Notes under the pieces: generated by a model
Seen by the model: only the letters and a program-made list of their open reading frames with translations
Told to the model about the DNA's origin: nothing
Database searches by the model: none
Assembly (NCBI GenBank): GCA_016208585.1
Contig: JACQXR010000043.1
Coordinates: 1 to 50,984, forward strand
Direction of reading: 5' to 3'
From: a candidate division TA06 bacterium
GTDB taxonomy: Bacteria > Edwardsbacteria > AC1 > EtOH8
Length of the DNA stretch: 50,984 bases
In this document: positions 43,856 through 50,984 of the stretch, piece by piece
Layout of the letters: each line of letters starts with the position of its first letter
How positions within the stretch are numbered: the stretch's first letter is position 1
Program-made: the position numbers and the translations under genes

Positions 43856-45904
43856 ATGAAAACCGTAAAAATCCAGGTAGTAGTCCTTTCTGGACTTTTC
43901 GCCCTGCTGCTTCAATCTCCGGCTCCGGCTCAGAAAATTTCCCCGTCCCTGCAACAGGCTCTAAGCCGGGGAGCCAAGGGAACAAAGTATATCTGCTGGG
44001 TAACTCTGGCCGATAAGCCGGGGGCAGGTTACAAGAGCATACTGGAGAAAAGGTCCCTGGACCGCCGCCAGAAACTGGGAAGAACTTTAAGCTACGGCGA
44101 CCTGCCGGTTTCGGGAAAATATATTGAGGCCATCAAAAAATCAGGGACTAGGATCAGGGTGATCAGTCCCTGGCTGAATGCCGTCAGCGTCATGGCCGGA
44201 GCCGATCAAATCGCAAAACTGGCAGAGCTTCCCTATGTCGCCAGGCTTGACCTGGTGGCCCGCTTTAGGGCCGAAGACGAACTTAAGACCGCCAAGCCGG
44301 CCGGCTCTAAATCGCTATCGGCGCTGGATTACGGCTATGCCGACGGACAGATAAAACTGCTAAATATTAACGATCTTCACGCCAAGGGCTACACCGGTAG
44401 CGGCATTCGTATTCTGATCATTGATACCGGCTTTGACCGGCAGCACGAAGCCCTTTTAAGGACCAGCGTGGTGGCCGAGCGCGACTTTCAGAGAATGGTG
44501 CACCCCCGGGACCAGAACGGCGATGAAGATACTTTGGCTTTACGGCCGGACAGCATCACTTCCTTTGAGCAGGATCAGGATAGCACTAGGCAGCAAACAA
44601 ATCACGGCACCGGGATGCTATCCATCATCGGCGGTTATAAAAGCGGGTCTTTGATCGGCAGCGCCTACAACGCCGATTTTGTGCTGGCCAAGACCGAAAA
44701 ATTGACCGGCAGCGATTTTTACCTGGAAGAGGACTGGTGGGTGGCGGCTTTGCAGTGGGGCGACAGCCTGGGTGTGGATATCGCCACCAGTTCTTTGGGT
44801 TACAGGCAATGGGGCGACACCACGGTCAGGGCGTCTTACACCTACGGCCAAATGAACGGCGATGTGGCCTTTTGCAGCCGGGCCGCCGACAGCGCGGTCT
44901 CCCGCGGAATAGTGGTGCTTAACTCCAACGGCAATACCAGCAACAACACCAGGCCCGATACCTGTTTGATCGCCCCGGCCGACGGCGACAGCGTTATCGC
45001 GGTGGGCGGCGTGCGGCCTACCGACAGGCTCTGGGCCAATCCATCGGTCGGAAACGGAGCCTCTACCGGCCCGGCGGCCGACAGCATAAAGATCCAACGT
45101 TTCGGAGGCAGTGATTCGCTGTTTATCCGCCGGATAAAACCGGATATTGCCTCCGCCTGGCAAACTTATTTTGCCAACAATAAGGATACAGTAAATTACA
45201 GCGAGATAGTCACTAGCCCAGGCACATCCGGGGCCTGCGCCCTGACCGCCGGTCTGTGCGCCCTGTTGCTGGAGGCGCATCCAACCTGGGGCCCCAAGCA
45301 AGTGATGGATGCCTTGAAGCACAGCGGCAGCAACAAAGCCACGATGGAGACTTTTCTGGCACATCCGGAATCTTTGTCCACGGAGTTGGGGATAGACCCC
45401 AATTATAATCCCGGTTTTGATAGCATTGCTACCGGCCACAAATATTATATTGACAATACCGGCACTATACACGATTTTTACGACGTTTACCGCATCGGCT
45501 GGGGAATCCCTGACGGACTGGCGGCGCTGAATTACACCGCGCCCGAAGTGGCGCCGCCGGAGAGCGACCAGTTGCTGGATCCCTATCCCAATCCCGCCAA
45601 GCCGGGCGATGCCGGGATATATCTGCCGTATTTTCTGGCCCGGGATTCTTATAATATAACCATACGAATTTACACCTTGGACGGCAGAATGCTGAGGCAG
45701 ATGGACTACGGCACCCAGCTGGCCGGGGAGTATCCGGGACAGCGTCAGCCGCGCCAATCCTTGCTGCCTATAACCGGCGGCCGCCCCGGCGGATACTGGG
45801 ATATGAAAGACGATAAGGGACAGCCTGCGCCCTCGGGGCTTTATCTGGTGATACTTTCCACCGGGTGGAACCAGTCGGTCAAGAAAGTTGTGGTGGTCAG
45901 GTAG
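43856..45904 (+). CDS. Secreted subtilisin-like (S8) protease with sorting module
   Basis: The 682-residue protein has a signal peptide (residues 1-26), a propeptide-like domain (~30-145) and an S8 domain with Asp190 (ILIIDTGFDRQHE), His250 (TNHGTGMLSIIGG) and Ser458 (SPGTSGACALTAGLCALLL). The C-terminal ~110 residues have the FlgD/T9SS-like pattern: LDPYPNPAKPGDAGI, IRIYTLDGRMLRQMDY, SGLYLVILSTG, ending KKVVVVR. It is not closely similar to the 1285-residue protease at 36800 and has the KP-43/cell-envelope type Asp-His spacing. It would act outside the cell or on its surface. A terminator follows. Confidence 0.92.
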   Translation: MKTVKIQVVVLSGLFALLLQSPAPAQKISPSLQQALSRGAKGTKYICWVTLADKPGAGYKSILEKRSLDRRQKLGRTLSYGDLPVSGKYIEAIKKSGTRIRVISPWLNAVSVMAGADQIAKLAELPYVARLDLVARFRAEDELKTAKPAGSKSLSALDYGYADGQIKLLNINDLHAKGYTGSGIRILIIDTGFDRQHEALLRTSVVAERDFQRMVHPRDQNGDEDTLALRPDSITSFEQDQDSTRQQTNHGTGMLSIIGGYKSGSLIGSAYNADFVLAKTEKLTGSDFYLEEDWWVAALQWGDSLGVDIATSSLGYRQWGDTTVRASYTYGQMNGDVAFCSRAADSAVSRGIVVLNSNGNTSNNTRPDTCLIAPADGDSVIAVGGVRPTDRLWANPSVGNGASTGPAADSIKIQRFGGSDSLFIRRIKPDIASAWQTYFANNKDTVNYSEIVTSPGTSGACALTAGLCALLLEAHPTWGPKQVMDALKHSGSNKATMETFLAHPESLSTELGIDPNYNPGFDSIATGHKYYIDNTGTIHDFYDVYRIGWGIPDGLAALNYTAPEVAPPESDQLLDPYPNPAKPGDAGIYLPYFLARDSYNITIRIYTLDGRMLRQMDYGTQLAGEYPGQRQPRQSLLPITGGRPGGYWDMKDDKGQPAPSGLYLVILSTGWNQSVKKVVVVR

Positions 45905-45933
45905 CCTGTTTTCAATATATTTTAGACAAAATA

Positions 45934-45967
45934 AAAAAACCTTTAGCCTTTTGGCTAAAGGTTTTTT
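45934..45967 (+). terminator. Strong intrinsic terminator
   Basis: 15-bp stem (45934-45948 with 45953-45967) built on CCTTTAGCC/GGCTAAAGG with A and T runs, loop TTTT. It lies just outside the restriction-modification island. Confidence 0.9.
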
Positions 45968-45974
45968 GCAATCT

Positions 45975-46033
45975 GACTCCAGCGGTAGGGCTCGAACCTA
46001 CGACAATCCGCCAAGGGCGGATTAACAGCCGGA
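45975..46033 (-). pseudogene. tRNA-Asn 3' remnant (attachment-site half)
   Basis: On the minus strand the T-arm and acceptor 3' half of the tRNA-Asn at 48336 are repeated: 25 bases, 45977-46001, are identical to 48339-48363. Further in, CGGCTGTTAA of the anticodon loop is recognisable, but the region between is expanded by a small palindrome (AATCCGCC/GGCGGATT). The CCA end reads TCA. There is no 5' half, so this is not a working tRNA. Confidence 0.75.
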
Positions 46034-46190
46034 ATTGTTTAATCGGCATTTAAGGAATTCTCTGCCCGCTCCGCTTTTTAAGAATTTCTCCCTTGCCATG
46101 GCTCCGCTCCGGCTTGCATATTCTTCGGAGTAAATAAAATGAAAGAACTGGCTGATAGAATTATTATTAAATCTAAGTTTTTATATCTTC

Positions 46191-47330
46191 CTATTCCTCT
46201 TCATTTTTACCTTCGATAAATTTCTCATAACTATCAATTTTGGCAAAATCAATTTTATAATTCTGATTGTCTATCTTAGTGATTCTAACACTATCTATCC
46301 CCAAAAGTTTTAATTTATCATATGTCAACAGTTCGCCTTCTTTAAGGTTTAATACCTTTCTTAATAGCCAATCAGAAAGCGCATTATTAGGATTTGTCAT
46401 TAATGCTTTTGAGTTTTCTTGACAGAGTTTTGTACTTAAAGTTTCTGTTGTTGGAACATGTAAATTAAAAGGTGTCTCTCTGTCAGGAAAAAATTTTAGA
46501 TACTTGCTGTGAATAATATTAGGAACTGGAATATAAACCTCGCCGACATCTCTTGTTCTTCCACCTGCGTTCCATTGGTTTAATCCACTTTTTTCTGGAA
46601 CGACTTTATGACCAACCTTACTTTCTCTTAATGAATATAAAGGTAAAACTACAAAATTAACACCGGCTATTTCACGTTTGGTCAATCTTTTAATTTGTTG
46701 ATTAAATAATTGATGAATAAGTTGTAATGGGTCATCTAATATCTCAATATCTACTATTAGGGCATCTTGTGGTGTATAGAATTTTTTGAATAATGTGGTT
46801 TTGGAGAAATTGAATGAATATTCATTTTTACCGTCTTCAAACGAAATACTTGCTTCTTGAGTTTTTATTTTTTTAATATCATCTATATCGATTAAATCAT
46901 AGCTGGATTCAAATATTTTTAACAATTGTTTTTTTCGGGCCACGCAATGATAAATTGCTGATTTAATCCCATAGGTTCTGTTTGCAAATTCAATTCTTTC
47001 GTTTCTTAACTCAGATAGTCTAATGGCAAGATCATTCCCTGACAGTTTTCTTAATTGATTGCTAAAAACGTTCAGTTCTGTAATTTTTTCCGAGTTGGTT
47101 CCTTTGTCAATAAACGTTTTTAATCCAATTCCTACCTCTCCCATACGGGCATCATATGCCAAATCATCTCTTGATAAATTTTCTGCTTTAAACGCCTTGC
47201 AAAATATATTCTCAGCAATCCTATAATGCAAATAAGGAGTGTTTGACTCTGAGAATAATCTTGATAAAGAACAAATGGCTTTTAGATAGGCAATATAAGT
47301 ATTATTATGTTTTAAATTATTTTCGTTCAT
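46191..47330 (-). CDS. Type II restriction endonuclease, C-terminal NgoFVII-like DNA-recognition domain
   Basis: The 379-residue, AT-rich gene lies directly downstream of a DNA methyltransferase on the same strand (15-base gap). The C-terminal half has GEVYIPVPNIIHSKYLKFFP, LCQENSKALMTNPNNALSDWLL, the pattern of the B3-like DNA-binding domain of NgoFVII-type restriction enzymes. The N-terminal part includes DDLAYDARMGEVGIGLKTF, where Asp and the GLK Lys could belong to a PD-(D/E)XK-type nuclease core; that reading is tentative. It would cut unmethylated target DNA. The recognition sequence cannot be told. Confidence 0.65.
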   Translation of the reverse strand: MNENNLKHNNTYIAYLKAICSLSRLFSESNTPYLHYRIAENIFCKAFKAENLSRDDLAYDARMGEVGIGLKTFIDKGTNSEKITELNVFSNQLRKLSGNDLAIRLSELRNERIEFANRTYGIKSAIYHCVARKKQLLKIFESSYDLIDIDDIKKIKTQEASISFEDGKNEYSFNFSKTTLFKKFYTPQDALIVDIEILDDPLQLIHQLFNQQIKRLTKREIAGVNFVVLPLYSLRESKVGHKVVPEKSGLNQWNAGGRTRDVGEVYIPVPNIIHSKYLKFFPDRETPFNLHVPTTETLSTKLCQENSKALMTNPNNALSDWLLRKVLNLKEGELLTYDKLKLLGIDSVRITKIDNQNYKIDFAKIDSYEKFIEGKNEEE

Positions 47331-47345
47331 AATTTTTCCATTTGT

Positions 47346-48284
47346 TTAATAAATGTTTTTTAATGATAACTGGCTATTTATTGATATTTGTGTTTCTCTA
47401 ATGCGAGTTTCTGCAATCCTACAAAACTCCATGTTCATTTCAAAACCAATAAAGCGACGATTAGTAAAAATTGCGGCTACAGCCGTAGTACCGCTTCCTA
47501 TAAAGGGATCCAATACAATATCGTTTTCCTTTGAGGTAGTCAAAATTAAAGGCTTTATAAGTGAAACAGGATATGATGCTTGATGTTCCTTAAAAGGTTC
47601 AATACTATTTCTATAAATATCCCTATGGTTGTTTAATCTTTTAGCAATTTCTAAATCAAAATAATATCTTCTCGATTTTACAAAATGGAAAATATGCTCA
47701 TAAACAGGATAACGTCTATCTGGCGAGTAAGACGGTACAGGATTTGGCTTTTCCCAAATTATTTTATTGCGTAAAATCCATCCCTGTTCTTGCATACCTA
47801 TAGCAACACGTTCTGGAATCATTAAAAGTTGTTTGTATTGTAGATATTTGCCATTTGGTCTTATTATTTTATGCTCTCTGTAATGTATATCTGTTTTTCT
47901 TGCATATCTTCCCTTATTTCTAATAAAACCTTTTGTTCCAAAATAAACATCACCAATATTCAAATAAAAAGAACCGTCTTGACGCAAGATTCTTTTTAAT
48001 TCTATGGTGAATTGTAATAGATTACTAACATAGTCTAAAGGGGATTCTTCTCTACCTAATGTTTCATTGCCATAAATCCTGCATCCAAAATATGGTGGGC
48101 TTGTTATAATCAGATGGATAGAATTAGCAGATAAATTTCCTAGTAACTCTAAAGAATCTCCACAATATATTTTATTTACATTGTGATTTATCATATCTGA
48201 CTGATAAGCAAGTGTAGAAGTTACACCCTCTTTTACAAAAAGTTGTTTGTTTCTTTTTTGCTTATATAATACTTTTATTTTCAT
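47346..48284 (-). CDS. Type II DNA methyltransferase (N4-cytosine or N6-adenine, beta group)
   Basis: Motif IV TSPPY is at residues 61-65 and motif I LDPFIGSGTTAVAA is near the C-terminus, so the order IV-I marks the beta group; SPPY favours N4-cytosine but does not exclude N6-adenine. The target-recognition region lies between. The 312-residue form starts at 48284; an internal Met31 (MINHNVNKIYCGDSLELL) matches the usual start of such enzymes better and is a real alternative. AT-rich like its neighbour and unlike the flanking genes. It protects the host DNA from the nuclease at 46191-47330. Confidence 0.9.
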   Translation of the reverse strand: MKIKVLYKQKRNKQLFVKEGVTSTLAYQSDMINHNVNKIYCGDSLELLGNLSANSIHLIITSPPYFGCRIYGNETLGREESPLDYVSNLLQFTIELKRILRQDGSFYLNIGDVYFGTKGFIRNKGRYARKTDIHYREHKIIRPNGKYLQYKQLLMIPERVAIGMQEQGWILRNKIIWEKPNPVPSYSPDRRYPVYEHIFHFVKSRRYYFDLEIAKRLNNHRDIYRNSIEPFKEHQASYPVSLIKPLILTTSKENDIVLDPFIGSGTTAVAAIFTNRRFIGFEMNMEFCRIAETRIRETQISINSQLSLKNIY

Positions 48285-48335
48285 TTTTCACCTTAAAGAT
48301 ATATGTAAAGCCCAAGTTCGTCTGGGCGTCAAGTC

Positions 48336-48410
48336 TGGCTCCAGCGGTAGGGCTCGAACCTACAACCTTGCGGTTAACAGCCGCTTGCTCCACCATTGAG
48401 CTACGCTGGA
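48336..48410 (-). tRNA. tRNA-Asn (anticodon GTT)
   Basis: On the minus strand: acceptor TCCAGCG pairing with CGCTGGA, D-arm TAGCTCAATGGTGGAGCA, anticodon loop CTGTTAA with GTT, T-arm GTAGG-TTCGAGC-CCTAC, discriminator G and encoded CCA (48336-48338). The 3' half is duplicated at 45977-46001. Confidence 0.96.
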
Positions 48411-48547
48411 ACTTAAACGTTAATTATATTTTATTTTTAACTAACTGTCAAGTTGAATTTAAAAGAAAAAAACAGGAACATAGATTTCCTGCAAGCAGCG
48501 CGGTAATGCGCCCTGCGCTAAAAAAAAGAGATTGATTATAGCTTGGT

Positions 48548-50546
48548 TTACAAATTCCACAAATACGAAAGCTTGGCAACAATGGTACGGCTTTGCACTG
48601 CCAGGTTCCCCAAGGAATTGTCCCGGACCTCATTATATGCCAAATAAAAGATACTCCCCGGAGCAAAGCTCCAGCTTATCAGGCCGTTAAAATTATGGCT
48701 GTGGTCCGAGGTGTTCTGCTGGACGAAAACCCTTAAGGCAATGTCCTTGGTAAGCGAGTATTGAAGCCTTTGCCCGGAGGTCAGGTCGGCCCGGTGATAC
48801 TCCCAGCTTTGGTAATACTGCCAGATGTTACTGGCAGTGAAAGAAAAGGAAAGATTAGATAAAACATTAAGGCCGGACCATATTTCCAAGGTACGGCTAT
48901 GGCCGAAATAATTCCAATCGTAATTGTAGGCATCGTTTTGGGAAAAATTAAACCCCCCGTTCAGTTTTTTCCTTTCATCGGAGTTGATCCCGGCCCAATA
49001 GCTCATGGTTTTTTGCCAAACGCCCTCGACACATCCCCGGTTGACATCCGTCCCGCCCCAAAATCCCCAGGCATTAAAAGTGCTAAAGTCGAAATTAAAA
49101 GAAAAACCGTCGCCGTATTTATCATCACGGTATTGCTTGCCTCGGCCGCAAAACAACCCGGCCCATAAAGAGCTTATGCCAAGATTGCTTAAGTCAGGTT
49201 TGATTCCTCCTCCGGCCGCCCAGTTTTTATATCCGGCATCGCCCCGATAGCCGAACTTTTTGATGTAAAAATCCCGGCCGATATCCTTCAGGCCGAAGAA
49301 CAACTGGTAAGAATTAGCATCCCAGTTCAGGGAAGCCTCTCCCAAATTGCCATATAAACCGGAAGCCTGGTTGAGGGATCGGGCAAAAACTCCGGCCATT
49401 TTAAAGCGACTCGCAGTTACGTTGGCGTCGGCCACGAACACACTATTGACATCCCCGGGAACGGTGCGGTTGACGCCAAGCAGCCCAATGGTGGAGGATG
49501 AAAATATATCCTGGCGCAGGCGTAGTACGCTATAACTGGCATACGGTTCGGTGGCCGGCACGCCGTAGTCATCGTAATCCAATCCTCCGGTCCGGGCTAT
49601 TATGGCGCCCAAAGTGGTCCCCAAGGATTTACCGGTCAGCTTGCTTCCCCATAAAATTGGCACTGGAAAGGTTGATGTTCTGGGGATCGGCTTCTATTTG
49701 GGCAAAATCGGGATTTATGGTGATATCCCAGGCCATATTGGTGGTGGGCGCCCATTTGGCGTCCAATCCCAACTTGCCCGCAGAAATTCTTTGATTCGAA
49801 TATTTTTCGGTTCTCCCAAGACCATAAGGTAAAATCTCCAGGTTGCGCCCGGGCTTTATTCCGGATAACCCGCACAGTTTGCCGCATTTGGAGATCCGGG
49901 GGTAGCCTTCTTGTTTAGTGACCGGTTGCCAATATGACACTTCGTTATTTAAGGCGATGTACCTCCCAAAGTTTATGCCCCAGGTTTGATTTTCGCCGTC
50001 GGCGAAACGCAGGTTTTTAAAAGGAATGGCCAACTCGGCGGTCCATCCGCTAGTGTCTATTTTAACGGCCGAAGACCAAACGCCGTTCCAGCTCAAGTCA
50101 CTGTTTGCGCCATCCTCCGAAAGGTAAGCGTCTCCCTGAATGCCTTTGGGATTGATGAATAGCTTATAAGCTCCGCGTTTATCATTGTAAGTGTCCAGCA
50201 GGATAATCACTATATCCCCGTAATCGCCCTCCTCCCGGGGAATAAGCCGGGAGGATATTTTGTCGGGATGTTTATCCTGGCAGTAAAGCGCAAAATAAAG
50301 ATATTTACGGTCATAACAAATCTTTACTGCAGTTGACTCGATTGACGGCTGTCCCTCTTTAGGTGTTTTTTGGATAAACCCGGAAGCCGAAGGCAGGCTG
50401 TCCCAGCAAATATCCAACAAATCACCATCAATAACCGGGGCCTGTTCGGTAAAGACAGCCGGAAGGGATTGGCAACCTGGCGGTAAATTTTGAGCCGGGC
50501 AAATAGTGCTTGTTATTAAGCAAAAGACCAGAAAAAGTATTTTCAT
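48548..50546 (-). pseudogene. CBM9/DUF5916-type outer-membrane protein, internal deletion and frameshift
   Basis: The 5' part (start 50546) gives a signal peptide (MKILFLVFCLITSTICPA), a CBM9-like sandwich (~35-215: APVIDGDLLDICWDSLP, YLYFALYCQD, WTAELAIPFKNLRF) and the start of a DUF5916 barrel (WDITINPDFAQIEADPQNINLS). At about 49640-49660 the frame shifts and resumes as PVPILWGSKLTGKS, continuing through a long barrel to a C-terminal YLWNL at 48548. In intact relatives NINLS is followed by a FFPEKRPFFLEG-type block before the KLTGK strand; that stretch of perhaps 45-55 residues is absent. The barrel could still be made only if the shift were bypassed. Confidence 0.75.
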
Positions 50547-50599
50547 GGTATTTGATCCGGGCTGAAGATTATAGTAATTGTTTGATAGCGGCTTACAGG

Positions 50600-50984
50600 C
50601 TATTCCACGTAGACTTCCACCCGCTGGCCGGACCCGTCATCCTCCACGTCCACCATCTTGTACTGGCCGTTGACCGCAAACTGGTCAAATAGTTTTTCGA
50701 TGTCCTCGAAGCTTTCGGCGTCCAGTTTTATTCCCTTGGATTCCATCTGGGACTTGGCCTCATCGGGCATCATCATGGAAAATTTTCCGCCCAGGCTACC
50801 GGCAATCTTTAACAGGGTCAGGGGGACGGTCACCCGGACCTTCGGTTTGTCGGTTCCTTTTTCGAAAACCCTGACCTTGAGCCAGCGGGCCTTGCCGTTG
50901 GTCCCTCCGGGCGAATCCATGGCGGCCATAAGTTTGGCCGCCTCCTCAGCGGTGATCTTCTTATCCTCCACCATTTTTAAGATG
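50600..50984 (-). CDS. SHOCT-like/YvlB-like protein, N-terminus outside the window
   Basis: The frame is open to the window edge, with ILK before the Met at 50974, so the true start probably lies beyond. The visible ~127 residues begin ILKMVEDKKITAEEAAKLMAAM, a short helical SHOCT-like motif found at the start of YvlB/LiaX-type envelope-stress proteins, followed by VRVFEKGTDKPKVRVTVPL and an alpha-beta region. It is 53 bases upstream of the DUF5916-type gene on the same strand. Function unknown. Confidence 0.55.
   Translation of the reverse strand, partial: ILKMVEDKKITAEEAAKLMAAMDSPGGTNGKARWLKVRVFEKGTDKPKVRVTVPLTLLKIAGSLGGKFSMMMPDEAKSQMESKGIKLDAESFEDIEKLFDQFAVNGQYKMVDVEDDGSGQRVEVYVE

Larger units (their letters stand above)
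45977..48363. mobile_element. tRNA-Asn-flanked restriction-modification island
   Basis: A 2.4-kb AT-rich block carrying a restriction endonuclease and a DNA methyltransferase lies between an intact tRNA-Asn and a copy of its 3' end in direct orientation. This is the classic footprint of integration at a tRNA 3' end, with the tRNA restored on one side. No integrase is present, so the island may be a remnant or be mobilised in trans. The 46034-46190 stretch holds no gene. Confidence 0.65.

Noticed and set aside
44618-45757. Long 379-residue open frame on the minus strand opposite the S8 protease
   Set aside because: Low-complexity Gly/Ile/Arg-rich translation typical of a shadow; the plus-strand frame has intact catalytic motifs, signal peptide and sorting tail.
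46139-46219. 26-codon open frame at the edge of the restriction-modification island
   Set aside because: No ribosome-binding site and it overlaps the end of the endonuclease gene on the other strand.

Overview
The window looks like a chromosomal contig from an uncultivated, Gram-negative-type bacterium of the wider FCB group. An Edwardsbacteria/TA06-like or WOR-3-like candidate phylum is my best guess, and it is inference only. Support: a complete bacterial 16S rRNA gene with an intact anti-Shine-Dalgarno; secreted proteins ending in FlgD/type IX-like C-terminal sorting modules; a PorV/PorQ-like outer-membrane protein; a DUF4159/DUF4175 pair; and many intergenic palindromic repeats of the kind seen in candidate-phylum genomes. 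Core genes are GC-richer; a few accessory genes are markedly AT-rich.

Layout. 1-302: right end of an ISL3-family insertion sequence. 372-3105: two secreted proteins, a shared terminator and a convergent membrane metallophosphoesterase. 3247-5283: 16S rRNA with its own consensus promoter and a 12-bp precursor-processing stem, then a terminator-like hairpin, tRNA-Ile(GAU) and another terminator; no 23S or 5S follows. 5401-5950: a secreted protein with a candidate sigma-54 promoter. 6206-16935: a signalling island made of a structured 5' leader, a degenerate histidine kinase, an NtrC-type regulator, a single-domain receiver, a receiver/HD-GYP protein, a 1200-residue hybrid kinase, a six-TM PAS kinase and two more receivers. 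16987-24549: a DUF4159-MFS-DUF4175 operon and an AAA/DUF4143 ATPase, bracketed by two identical inverted copies of a 114-bp MITE with TA ends.

24628-29770: lepA, an AT-rich orphan, a small bitopic membrane protein and two tandem signal peptidases I. 29921-32015: two broken genes (methyltransferase, GNAT-like acetyltransferase) separated by a 423-bp MITE with 19-bp inverted ends and a 6-bp target duplication. 32057-36779: a PAP2-type membrane protein, then thiS-thiG-thiH-thiE and an IscU-like scaffold downstream of a consensus promoter into whose leader a 123-bp mobile element has inserted. 36800-45967: two secreted subtilases around a FmdB-like zinc ribbon, small envelope proteins, a PorV-like barrel, a YfiM/DUF2279-like protein and a DUF4388 protein.

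45975-48410: an AT-rich type II restriction-modification pair lying exactly between an intact tRNA-Asn(GUU) and a 3' tRNA-Asn remnant that share a 25-bp perfect repeat, so it reads as a tRNA-targeted island. 48548-50984: a CBM9/DUF5916-type outer-membrane gene broken by an internal deletion, and the start-less end of a small SHOCT-like protein.

How it fits together: the signalling island probably links several sensors to c-di-GMP turnover (HD-GYP) and sigma-54 transcription (NtrC-type). The window is otherwise dominated by envelope and secretion functions. The features most worth a second look are the detached 16S unit, the structured leader, the MITE families (one caught inserted in a gene) and the tRNA-Asn restriction-modification island.
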